A stretch of 24,361 nt of DNA from Hyphochytrium catenoides (GCA_900088475.1 FLMG01004503.1:1-24361), one strand, 5' to 3'; positions 10,232 to 20,181 are shown, counted from the stretch's first letter. Notes: generated from the sequence alone by a model not told the origin. Numbers and translations: made by a program.

Positions 10232-10445
10232 AGAACAGGACACTTAAAGTGTCATCGTTTTAGCTGGCAATTGTCAGTGCTCTCACTCACGCGAAGTTGA
10301 TAGCCGTCAGAGAAGCAGTGAACATTGCCACGGAAGGATTCTCTCCCATGCACGCGAACCCGATCAGAATGGCCTCAGTGAGCAGCCAGCCTCCAGCGAT
10401 ATAGTACTTCCTGCAATAGTAAGAAAGGACATGAGTCCCGGGCAC

Positions 10446-10448
<3 letters not shown>

Positions 10449-10503
<55 letters not shown>

Positions 10504-10534
10504 AAGAGAGAAAGAGAGAGAGGAGAGAAAGAGA
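10449..10534. repeat. (GA)n microsatellite in BT1 intron 1
   Basis: GA run with AAAG interruptions, the polypyrimidine part of intron 1 when read on the minus strand. Confidence 0.95.
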
Positions 10535-11469
10535 GACAACGGAGTGTAAAACTAACAGAAAAATGGAAACGAGAGAGAAGAGAGACAAGACCAGCCTTCC
10601 ATTTTCCCTCTTTCTCTCTCTTCCTCTACTGATGTGGGCGAGGCATTCACCTTCGATAGCCAAAGAGAGGGAAACAGTCCGTGATAATGCCATAGAAGAT
10701 CTTGTATGACCACCAAAGGTACGCGAGCGTCGAGGCGGCCGCAGAAGTTTGGTTCGAAGCTTTGTTTTTGATGACAACGACAGGATAAATGAGATTTCCC
10801 AGCGTGTTATTGAGGAAGCCAACGTTCGAATAGCTGCCCAAGATGCTGAGGTAGTCCAGGTGATAAAGGCGCGGATTGAGCCCATCCGTGGCAATGCTAT
10901 AGATGTCATGCTTCTCCCTCTGCGGCGGCGGCTGTCCGTCCACAGAAGAGGAGATGAAGCTCTGTTTCTGACTGTCAGGAAGTCTCTTGGAGAAGCGCTT
11001 GCTGAGCTCTGAGCCACGGAGCTCGTCCTCTTGTCGGCTGGACGAGTCAGCCGTGTAGCGCCGCATGGCTCTCTCTTTGTCTTCCACGAGTGCTGACCTT
11101 AAAAAAGAAAGAGTCCTGGCCCTAGAGAAAGACGATCTATTTTTTTTTGGGCTCTGCTTGTTGCTCTGGCGGCTCTGGGAAGAGAAGAAGAGAGACTCAG
11201 AGACAATGAAGCTCTTCAGCTTGGGAAGGAGAGAGAAGCGTGGCCCGGCAGATGGGAAGAGCAGAAGCAAAGAGTGAACACGACTTCAGGCACTCTTCCC
11301 GCTCTTCGGAGCGCTGGACTGAAGACTGAGAAAGAAAGAATGAGGAGTCCTGGAGATGGGAGGAGGAAAGAGAGCAGTAGGAGGAGAGGAAAAAAGTTTG
11401 GTTGCATAGGCAGAGAGAGAGGAAGAGAGAGAGAGAAACAGAGACGAAGAGGAAGAAAGAAGAAAGGCC

Positions 11470-11558
11470 GCCTTTTCTGCTCCATAATAGCGAAGCAGGA
11501 GCAACCAAAGTGCTCTGGGAAGATGTCCATTAGAAGCACCATGTAGAACCGATAAATG
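11470..11558 (-). other. Possible exon or relic of a membrane-transporter gene
   Basis: After a CAG on the minus strand, the frame reads IYRFYMVLLMDIFPEHFGCS and then CFAIMEQKRR. This hydrophobic-then-polar pattern loosely resembles the YMVGLTCILEVAPPGLEAITYA segment of the BT1 gene downstream. On the same strand, LLVNLLLLVMLLLPADRALL (11790-11700) precedes it. These could be remains of a second BT1-type gene, but the likeness is weak and no donor is evident. Confidence 0.2.
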
Positions 11559-12759
11559 CTGCTGCATGACGAACATCTCTTTCTCTCTCTCTCTCCCCTT
11601 TTCCTCCTCTCTTGACCTCTCTTTTGCTCTCTCTCTCTCTCTTTCCCTCACTTCTCCTTCGCTATCTCTCTCCCATACTTTCTCTCTTATTTTTGCGATG
11701 GTTCTTAAAAGAAGAGCTCTGTCCGCGGGTAAGAGAAGCATCACCAGCAGGAGGAGGTTGACCAAGAGGAAGAGAGAATGATGGAAGAGAGAGCGGACAG
11801 GGAGAGAAAGGCAAAGAGAACATTGAAAGCGAGGGCATAGAAGGAGAGAAAAAGAGATCATGAGAAAACAGAACGATCAGAATCTAGCGACGAAAGCAAA
11901 GAGAGCAAGAGCGATAGAAGTGAGCAAGCCAAAAGAACGAGGAGGAGAAGGAGGAGAAGAGGAGACGAGGAGAGAGAAGATGAACAAACTTGATGGGGAT
12001 GACGCCCCTGCTATCACTTTCTTGAGAAGGTTAGTTCTTGCCTAGAAAGACAGGGAAGACAGAGTGCTGACGCTATCGCGGTCAATGCAGTGTAGGAGAG
12101 AAAGGAAAGCATGGAGAAGAAGAAAGGCAGGCCAATGATATGAAGGGGAATGGAGGAAGAGAGAGAAAGAGGATCTCTCTCCTCTGCCCCTTTGCGCTCC
12201 CGGGAGTCCTAGAGATACGGCTGTAGAAGAGGGCTTTACACTTCTTAGAAAGCAGGTCCTCTTCTCTCTTCTCTCTCTCTCCCTTCCGTTCACTCTTCGC
12301 TCTCTCAACTATTCCTCTTTTTCTTAATTATTCTCTTTCTGTTCTCTTCCCTCTGTCTCCTCTTTCCGTTCGGTCAAGAAGGTTCTTTAGAACGAGGCGT
12401 AGTATCCTGACATTTACTATAGACTCTTAAGTTAGTTTAGAACCATCTGCCCGGACTCCTTTTAGTAGACAGAGAGAGAAAAGAGAAAGAGAAAAAGACA
12501 ACGAGAGAGAGAGAAAACAAGATAGAGATAGAAAAGGAAAGAAGGAAGCGGAAAGGAGTGAGTGAGAGGGAGGAGGGAGAGAGAGAAAGAGAGAGAGAGA
12601 GAAAGAAAGAGAGAGAAGCGAGAAAGGGAAGGACAGGGAGGAAGAAAGAGAGAGAAAGGGTTTGTGTCTGTGACAGCAGGTCTGACAACAATAAGAACTC
12701 TAGGAAAGCAACAGAGCTATCGCCTGGCATCTTCTTTTTCGCGGAAGGTTCTGACTCAC

Positions 12760-12837
12760 CATCGTAGTAGCTCTACTGCGAGTAGCAATGGCCATGGGAG
12801 GACTCCGTAAAGACCTAGCAGAACTAGTAGTCAGTGA
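12760..12837 (-). other. Candidate 78-base exon with good splice sites, unknown gene
   Basis: On the minus strand a pyrimidine-rich tract ending in GGCAG is followed by 78 bases (26 codons, one open frame) and then ATG|GTGAGT, a near-consensus donor. This matches the exon pattern of the recognised genes, but no partner exon or family was found. Confidence 0.2.
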
Positions 12838-13052
12838 CTGCCTCGAGAGAGGAGAGGGAGAGAGGAAGGAGACAGTCAGAGAGGAAATAGAGCGGAGAAG
12901 GCCAGACACGTACAAGTAGAACACAATCGCTAACTATCCAGCAAAAACAGGAAACAGAGTGATTAGATCTTGAGGGTCAGATGAAGAGAAGAGGGAAGAA
13001 ACAAGCGCGCTGTCTGTCAATTGAGAAAAAGTAGACCTTAATGTTTGCTGGA

Positions 13053-13096
<44 letters not shown>

Positions 13097-13251
13097 GAGG
13101 AAGAGAGAGAGAGAGAAAAGAGAGAGAGAATAAGAGAGAGAGACACAAGGAAAGAGAAAAAATGAGGGAGAGAGGTTGTACCCACGCAGTAACCCTAGGG
13201 ACGTAGGGACACATAGAGAGAGAAAGAACTAATAAGGTTCTACCGTTCTAC

Positions 13252-13287
13252 ACTAGGGAGTAGGGTTAGGGTTAGGGTTAGGGTTAG
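13252..13287 (+). repeat. Interstitial telomere-type (TTAGGG) array, left of the retroelement
   Basis: CTAGGGAG followed by about five TAGGGT units, G-rich strand on +. The retroelement begins at the next base after the last TTAG. Confidence 0.95.
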
Positions 13288-15483
13288 CGTTTCGTTCTTA
13301 AAAAGTCTTCAAGAGATCGGTTTAAGTGGTTGTTTCTTTGGAAGCAATCCTCTAAGGAACTATCTCTTCTTCGAAAAGCTTTGAAGAAAGAAATTTCACA
13401 GGCACGTACGCTTTCCTGGCGAACGTGCATGGAAGAAATTGGCTCTGATCCTGATCCATCAAGCCGTCAACTTTGGAAACTCTCTCACAGCTTGATGAGC
13501 CCAAGGCAACCAACATGTTTCGATGTGGATGATGCCTTCCATCATTGCGGTAATCTTTACGCGAAGAGAGAACTTCCAAAAGAAGCTTTGTTAAGAGCAG
13601 AGCTTGATTCTTGGCTTTCTTCTACATCTGGCAATGGGACGGTGATGGAGCCTATTACTATGGAGGAGTTACAAGGATGTATCAAGACTTTGGCGAATAA
13701 CAAAGCGGCGGGACCAGATATATTCCTGGGGAGGCTTTTAAAATTCTTTCTGGTATCACAGCGGAATGGTTACTCTTCGTTCTTAATGGATGTGTAGAGG
13801 TTAGTCACTGTCCAACCAACTGGAAAGTTGGTGTGATGACCTTCATTCATAAAAAGGGGGATAAAGGCGACTGTAAAAACTATCGTTCTATCACTCTCTT
13901 GAGCCATATGCGGAAACTCTTGGAGACCATCTTGTGGTTTAGACTACAGATCGGGCGGAGGAGGGTAACAATATTGCTCTCACACAAGCCGGTTTCCGGA
14001 AAAACCGCGGCTGTCCAGAGCAAGTGTTGGTCCTTCAACACGCTATGGATAAAGCAAGAACCGAAAAGAGAAACCTCTGGATCACTTTTCTGGATTTGAA
14101 GAACGCTTATGACTCTGTATCACACACGGGTCTCTTATACAAACTGATGAAGATAGGTCTACCGCCTACCTTTGTGAAGTTTGTGAGGAACTGGTTGAAA
14201 GATGCAAAAGGCATGTTCTTCAACGATAGAGTGACAAGAAGTTTCGCTATTCAAAGAGGGGTCCCACAAGGTTCTGTTCTTTCTCCTTTCTTATTCAACG
14301 TGTTTATTAACGACCTCGCTCCGGATGATTCAATTCATCGATTAGGCGTGGATTTGACTACGGAACACAGGATTGGATCTCTCCTCTATGCTGATGATAC
14401 TAGTCTGATGGCTCATAACCGAGACAACGCACAAAAACAGGTGACACATATGGCGAAGTGGTGTGACAGATGGGGATTGGTTATTCATCCCGGAAAAACT
14501 GAGGTCATGTTACTCAAATATGGCCGAAAGGAGAATTTTTCCCCTCTCTTCTTGGAGGAAGCTACAACTCTCAACTTCTGTGAACGCTTTCGCTATCTAG
14601 GAGTTACCCTGGGTGCACGGCTTAAAACAACTGGAACTGGTTCTTTAGAGAAAGCGGAGAAGAAATGGCAAAGCCTGGTAGCGCTCTTTGCAAAATACTG
14701 TCATCTGACTGCAGAGGGACAAAGTCGGCTTTATACCGCTATTTTACGCCCTACTATCCTCTATGGTACTCAACTCTTTCCTTTAAGGAGTAACGCGGAG
14801 AAGTTTCAGAAGAAAGTAGCCAGACGGATATGTGGAGCCTTCCAAATACGGAGACCAGAAAGGTGTACGAGGTTCTCGGTTGGTGGAGATTAGAGGCACA
14901 CGCTGATAAATCCTGCTTGTACTTTGCACAACGGGCCATCAACTCGCCCTATAAACTGGCTCGTGACTGCGCTAGAGATCAATTGGAGCTTGGACTCTCT
15001 TGGGGGTCTCGAGTGCAAACACTATGCTTGTCTTATGGTATTTCTCTCCAACAATTAGAGGATGTTTCTGACCAGAAAGATCGGGAGTCGGCTTATGAGG
15101 ATTTTAAAGGCGCTTTACTCTCTGCTTTGGAACGTAAAGAGCTTGAATATCGTCATGAAGACCAACCTCTGGAGGGAGCTGTTCTCCATCAAAAGGAGCA
15201 CGCTTCCCTACTCTTACGGTGTGGAGGTAATTTGGTTCGTTTCGGATTTCATGTGGTTATAAACCGATATAACCCACGTGATGTTGGAGATCTACCTAGC
15301 CATCTTTGCGGCAAAGCCTGGGACACCCCTCAACACCTTATATTTGAATGTCACGGAAGAAAATCGACAGTAAAAGAACTCTCAACTCTCCAACAGAAAC
15401 TTGTTGGTATATGGACACGCCTCCCAGCCGTGCAGCTGGATTGCACTATGGCAGGTCTTAAAGCTTTCTTCTGGAGGAGTTAG
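13288..15483 (+). pseudogene. Reverse transcriptase of the non-LTR element, three frameshifts
   Basis: The order of parts is that of non-LTR reverse transcriptases: linker region, ITMEELQGCIKTLANNKAAG PD, NWKVGVMTFIHKKGDKGDCK (from 13819), QAGFRKNRGCPEQ, FLDLKNAYDSVSH (about 14089-14127), RGVPQGSVLSPFLFNVFIND (about 14257), YADD (14387-14398), thumb region, and a C-terminal CGKAWDTPQHLIFEC (about 15307-15351) resembling the C...H...C motif of Jockey/R1/I-type elements. The catalytic YADD is intact. The frame breaks three times, each as if one base were lost: about 13715-13724, 13945-13952 and 14828-14838. No RNase H domain is seen and the endonuclease is absent. It is not functional as it stands, unless the breaks are assembly errors. 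Clade placement is tentative. Confidence 0.93.
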
Positions 15484-15684
15484 ATTCCGTCGATCTCCCA
15501 TTGTAAGAGACTTCTTAAAAGTCTTACAGGAGATATATCATCTCCGTGCAAAACATCGTAAGTAGACAGACTAACGGGACAAACCAAGTAAAAAGTAGGC
15601 GCATACCTATGTAAGGTACAGCCATTTTAGGGCAACTACTAAGCTCTTGTCTTTCTTAAAAAATAAACAGTACTTGTAGTTCAC
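13288..15684 (+). mobile_element. 5'-truncated non-LTR retrotransposon inserted in telomere-type repeats
   Basis: This is a 2.4 kb element with no terminal repeats, containing reverse transcriptase and a C-terminal cysteine/histidine region, flanked on both sides by TTAGGG repeats on the same strand. The left end starts in the middle of an open frame (RFVLKKSSRDRFKW), so the 5' UTR, any first ORF and the endonuclease domain are missing, as expected from incomplete target-primed reverse transcription. After the TAG at 15481-15483 comes about 200 bases of 3' UTR that ends AAAAAATAAACAGTACTTG then TAGTTCAC, with no poly(A) tail, directly at GGTTAGGG. The element is compositionally unlike the CT/GA host DNA. 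A second decayed copy lies at 5770-6505. Confidence 0.93.
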
Positions 15685-15720
15685 GGTTAGGGTTAAGGTT
15701 AGGGTTAGGGTTAGGGTTAG
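15685..15720 (+). repeat. Interstitial telomere-type (TTAGGG) array, right of the retroelement
   Basis: Six units, one variant (TTAAGG), with the G-rich strand on +, in the same orientation as the left array. It begins directly at the 3' end of the element. Confidence 0.95.
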
Positions 15721-17654
15721 ATGTAGTTCTAATAAGCGAGAGAGAGCCGGTCCCTAGGAACACTGTTTGTCTTTTTTAATTCGACATGCGGTTAGCGGCT
15801 ACTCTTGGTAAGTGTAGTGAAGGCCTTCATAGGTAATTTCATGCCTTCTCTCCTTTTTGCCGAATCTTTTGCTGTCCGTTAGCGGGTGGCTGTGGCGCCC
15901 ACATCCGTCCAAGGCTGATGATAGGTCATCAGTCGCTTCCGGAAAGGGGAAGCTGGTGCTCTTCACTTCTGAATTCTGAAGCGTTTATTTATGATTTATG
16001 GTAAGCGGCTCTGATGATGGACGCGGAGTGGGATGAGGGATGAGTCCAACGCGGACCAACGAAGAAAGAAGCATCCTCAACGTATCCGAGGAGGCCGGCG
16101 GCCAAGGGGCTGGTGGCGGACTCGATGGCACGAACAGTAACAATGGAGAAAAGGAGAGGCGCGGCGCTCAATGGCGGCTGCTCCCTCTTCTTATCATCGG
16201 CCGTTTCTTCCTCCTTAGAAAGGAAGTGAGCGAAAAAGAAGTGTCTGTTCCTTGACACTGCTCCTGCTGCACGGTAGCCTGCTGCCTCCTGGTGGTCGTC
16301 CCTCTCCTCCTACTACTCCCTCCCCTTTTCTAAGACATCGCTCAAAGCGGTGAAGCTGCTACCATCACTCTTCGTTTTCATCAGTGCATTAGATAGGGAA
16401 GAAGGACGTCACGGCTAGTAGTAGATGATTCAGCTACTTTATAGAGAAAACCTGGCTCCATTCTTTCTTCCCGCTGCTGCCCAATAATAAAGAAGACAGT
16501 AAATACCGTCGGCTTTCGCTGGTGGCCGACAGCCATGACGCCGTCGTCGTCCTCCTACCACCAGCAGGCCAATCTTCCTAAGTGCAGGCGAACAAGACGA
16601 GAGTATTGCTATCTAAGGGAATAAGCACTCAGCAGTCAACACCAGAGAGAAGGAGGAACAGGAGAGGGCTTTCTAGTAATGACGCTTGTGGCCGATAATT
16701 TGAGCCACCTTCTCCTCCCTCCTCCTTCTGCTCCCTCATCATCTCATCACCATCTTCGACCCATAGCATCATCGCTCCCCGTCCCTCTTTTAGAGGTTTC
16801 TCTCTTTTTCCTCTTCTATCTCTCAGACCTCTATTGTTGCTGCTACCCATCATCATGGCTGCAGAGCACGTGATGGGTAATAATAACGGGAAGGAGAGGA
16901 TGGAGGAAGGTTAGTAAGGCTGAACATCAGCAGGAGGGAGGAGGCCAAAATCCAAGGATAACAAGCGACAACGATGGATTGAGGGAGCTTTCCTCGAGTA
17001 AGGTGATTGTCTCCAGGAAAGGAGAGACCAGGCATCTTCCGGTTGTCATCTCCACAATCTTCTTTTCTTCTTCAATCCGTCTTACTTTCTTACCAGTGTC
17101 CCTCTCTTCTCTTTATCCATTATAAAGAAGGCAGTGAAGGCTCTAAAGGCGGAGGCCGTCCGCGATATGGGAGAGACTTTGAAGAAAGGAGGGAGAGGAG
17201 GCGGTACTAGAGGCTCAATAGAATTATGACAGGAGCAAGAAAGCAAGCAGCAACATTGCCCGTAGTTATCCTTCAACGGGCGACTCACAAGGTGGGGAAG
17301 AGCACACACTAGGAGCAGCAGCAGCCTCAGGAGCCTTCTTAGCGGCCAATGGTGTCGTCTTCTCTATAGGAAAGGATTATAAGTATAAAGAGCGAGACAG
17401 TGAACTCTGAGCGGAGAAGACTAGCGAGAAAACTAATGAGAGAGGAAAGGATAGTGATGTGAGCAGGGAACGGAAGACGAAAACGAGTGCCCGCTCCTGG
17501 GAGAAGGGAGAAAACGAGACGATAGAACTTTATCATGGCGGGCGAGTAATACGAAAGACCAATGATAGGCAAGATAGAGAGAGGAAGGGAGGCTGAAGCA
17601 ATGGATCCTAAGCGATCGTGGAACAACAAACAAAGAGAGAAGAGGGAGCGGGAC

Positions 17655-17656
<2 letters not shown>
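15721..17656. other. Gene-free stretch of mixed composition
   Basis: No supportable gene. A minus-strand frame at 15989-16258 contains FSIVTVRAIESATSPLAAGL then LGYVEDASFF, which reads like protein, but it lacks an ATG and splice support. Another minus-strand frame with an ATG near 16535 (MAVGHQRKPTVFTVFF...) is about 50 residues with no family likeness. The rest is non-repetitive sequence rich in CTCCT/AGGAG. Confidence 0.45.
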
Positions 17657-17705
<49 letters not shown>

Positions 17706-17752
17706 GAGAGAGAGACAGAGAGAGACAGAGAGAGACAGAGAGAGAGAGAGAG
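17657..17752. repeat. (GA)n / (GAGACA)n microsatellite
   Basis: GA run passing into GAGACAGAGAGA units. Confidence 0.95.
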
Positions 17753-17870
17753 GCCCAAACGAACGGAAAGTCTGTTCTGGAGAAAGAAAGAGTTTGTAAC
17801 GGTCTTCGGTCCTGTCATCTCCTTCCCTCCATATTTAACATCTTTTTTTTACACTTCGTCCCTAATCCCT

Positions 17871-18091
17871 GTCAATTGACTAGATAACCAACAGGACACA
17901 CGTCGTACTTAATTAAGTGTTTGTGCCAGTACTTGGCCAAGTATCCAGGGGGGAAGGCAAGAAGCATGAAGACTGCATCGCATAAGTACGATACACCAAT
18001 CGTGACGATACTTACCATTGACAAGATACTTGACAATGTGGAAGATGGTTGCCTAAGCGTTTCATGTAAGATATTAGGAGGTGGGACCACC
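17871..18091. other. Cluster of palindromes in a non-repetitive island
   Basis: Within 220 bases free of CT/GA repeats there are GTCAATTGAC (17871-17880), ACTTAATTAAGT (17907-17918), TACTTGGCCAAGTA (17930-17943), an imperfect inverted repeat CATTGACAAG-ATA-CTTGACAATG (about 18017-18039) and GGTGG-GA-CCACC (about 18080-18091). The minus strand also has a frame, MVSIVTIGVSYLCDAVFMLL then AFPPGYLAKYW, that looks like a membrane segment, preceding a TAG at 17882. Either a structured or regulatory element or a membrane-protein exon could be here; I cannot decide. Confidence 0.4.
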
Positions 18092-18121
18092 CAACCAACG
18101 TGACGACGAAGCGGCTGAGCT

Positions 18122-18245
18122 CTTCTCTCTCTCCCTCTCTCTCTCCTTCCTCTCTCCTCTCCCTCTCTCTCTCTCATCTCCTTCCTCTCTCTCTCCGTCT
18201 CTCCTTCTCTCTCTCTCTCTCTCCATCTATCTATCTCTCTGTCTC
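18122..18245. repeat. CT-rich compound repeat
   Basis: CTCT/CCTT/CATCTAT units for about 120 bases. Confidence 0.9.
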
Positions 18246-19289
18246 TCGTCCCTTTGCTTTGCTCTGCTCCTTTTCGGTTATTTTTATCCGCCCGTCATGC
18301 TCTGCAGAGTTCTCCCATCTCTGTACAGTATCTAATCGCTCTGATGACTCCTCATCTCTCCCACTTTTTGACCTGACTTAGCCTGCTGATCACTGCCGTT
18401 CGCCCTCTCCTTTTGGTCAGTTCTTCCTATGATTTGTTAGCAGCTTCTCTCTCTTCCCACGTGCGCCGTCTTCTTCTCTTCTTCCTCCCCCATCGTTCTG
18501 GATATTTGGAACTTTCTCGCCCAGTCCTCCTCAGCCTTCCCTCTCCAAATGCATAACTGCCGTTTGGAGAGAGAGAGAACTCAGCCGCTAGTGAGAAAGG
18601 TTAAAAACCAACCAAAAGCTACAGCAATCTGTTGCTGGCTGAAAAGAAGAGAGAGTGAGAGAGAAAAGAACGAGAAAGAGAAAGCGGAAAGAAGGCAGGA
18701 GAGAGATAGGGATGGAGAGAGAAGAGAGAGGATAGATAAATAGGAGGATGGGAAGTTAAAGAAGCGTCGCCTATAGAGAGGCATGCAACTCCGGGTCCGA
18801 AGCAGACAATGCACCAGAAAGAAGAGAGAAGAGAGACACACAAGAGAAGAGGCAACACAGAAAGAGGGAATAAGAAAGACATTAAAGCCTGTGAGATAGG
18901 ATTCTACCAGTCAAGAGTAGAGGGACATTTTAAGGAAGTAGTAGATATACTGGGAAACAAAGAGAGAGAGAGAGTTGGAAAACAGAGAAAGGAGAGAGAA
19001 AAAAAGACACGCCTGCTTGACTTCCTTTCGCATCTTGTTTCTGTAGCGGATATGGTGAGCGATTTGCCGGCTCCTTCTCTTACTAAGCCCTACGTTCTAC
19101 TCTCTCTCTCTCCTTTGTTGTCTCCTCTCTCTCTCTCTCCCCTCTTGGCTTGCATATAAGTGTTGCTGCTGCGTCACACTCTCACTCGAGGCGTTGGCTC
19201 CAGATTGCCTTACCATCAGTCTTCCTCCTCCCAGGTTTCTCTCTCTCTCCCTTCCCCACTTTTCTCGTCGCTCCAATTCTTCTCCATTT
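18246..19289. other. Gene-free stretch upstream of the 7TM-RGS gene
   Basis: Pyrimidine-rich to about 18550, then purine-rich to about 19010, then CT-rich again. Open frames are low-complexity translations. I see no gene. Confidence 0.5.
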
Positions 19290-19597
19290 TATCTCTCTCG
19301 TCTCTTCTTCGCCAGCCCATCAGGTCCGGCAGCCGCAGATATCACTAGCGGAAGACAAGTGGTCTTCGAAAGAGAGAGAGAGAGCTAGTAAAAGAGAGAG
19401 ACAAAGTATAAAGAAACACAGAGAGAGTGACGCAGATAGAGGCACAGACTCCGTAAAGCTCACATAGATTACTCGGAACGGACAGTCTCTCCGCTCTATT
19501 TTTCCCAAGCATTGGCGCCAGAAACTAAGAGAAAGACAGGAGAAAGAAGCAGGCTACAGAGAGTCTATCCAGTGAGAGAGAGAGAGAGAGAGAGAAG
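19290..19597 (+). promoter_or_regulatory. Upstream region and purine-rich leader of the 7TM-RGS gene
   Basis: This is the intact partner of the duplicated block at 7431-7811. Conservation between the copies picks out TCACTAGCGGAAGA (19344) and CCCAAGCATTGGCGCCAGAAA (19503-19523, an inverted CCAAT with GGCGCC) about 80-95 bases before the ATG, and a GA tract (19573-19596) that reaches the ATG. The GA tract is probably 5' UTR. The transcription start is not evident. Confidence 0.5.
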
Positions 19598-20181
19598 ATG
19601 GCTTCTCCCTCTCCCTCGCGCCCGACTTATGAAGGCGCCTGGGCGAAGAGAATGGAAGAGATCGGCGGGCTGGGCTATCAAAAAGCTTACGCAACTTCTT
19701 ACTCCCAGCCTCTTACCATCACACTCTTCTTTATACAGGTCAAAAGAGAGAATTTGTCTCTCATTCTCTCTCTCTGTTTCTCTCTGATTCTTCCCCTCTG
19801 ATCCTTTAAGCTTACCCCATGGTCTCTTCTTCCGTTGCGTATCTCTCTCCTTTGTTTCTTCGCAGCTTAAATGTATCCTTTACAATGCAAAGACAGTCTT
19901 CTCTCTCTCTTGTCCGCGTTTCCCTTCTCTCTTCCTTCCTTTTCTCACACTCCCGCCTCTTCACCTTTCTTGTCTCCCTCATGTCCCGTAAACCCCCCCC
20001 CCCCCTCTCTCTCTCACTCTTCTCTCCCGCTCTCTATCTACTCTTTTGTCTTTTGCTCTTTCTTTCTCTTCCATGTCCTTTCTTCCCTCTATTCCTATCT
20101 CTCTCTTATTACTTTCCTCTATCTCCCTTCCTCTCTACCCTTTCCTTTCTGGCCATCATCGGGGGTCTGTTCTTCTCACCA

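Larger units (their letters stand above)
8363..11066 (-). pseudogene. Folate/biopterin-type transporter (BT1 family, major facilitator fold), four exons, apparently broken
   Basis: Exons on the minus strand: 11066-10651, 10410-10291, 9876-9859 (18 bases) and 9556-8363 (TAG); all three introns are phase 2. The product would be about 580 residues: a hydrophilic start MRRYTADSSSRQ, then many membrane segments. BT1-like landmarks are WWSYKIFYGIITDCFPLFGY with RRKYYIAGGWLL spanning the exon 1/2 junction, and ANVAADGFMVWIAHHE across the exon 3/4 junction. BT1 proteins carry folates, biopterin or related solutes in protists, plants and cyanobacteria. Three defects are visible: the exon 3 donor needed to keep frame begins AT (ATAAGT) instead of GT, one extra base near 9285-9291 (frame leaves GRP and resumes at MTKEFYETL), and one extra base near 9157-9163 (HYWV to LTPLQNS). 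A decaying paralogue is likeliest; assembly errors are possible. The ATG was chosen because it opens the conserved frame after purine-rich sequence. Confidence 0.85.
11067..13251. other. Gene-free stretch, mostly purine-rich on the + strand
   Basis: I cannot support a whole gene. Sequence from 11100 to 11480 and 11780 to 13170 is largely GA-rich, with a CT block at about 11577-11690. Two short minus-strand pieces look exon-like (11470-11558 and 12760-12837) and are listed separately. The BT1 leader probably occupies the first tens of bases. The last 60 bases before 13252 include GGTTCTACCGTTCTAC, which recurs at 23752. Confidence 0.5.

Noticed and set aside
15989-16258. 89-codon minus-strand frame with a protein-like middle
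   Set aside because: Begins with GTG rather than ATG, lacks convincing splice sites and resembles no family I can name.
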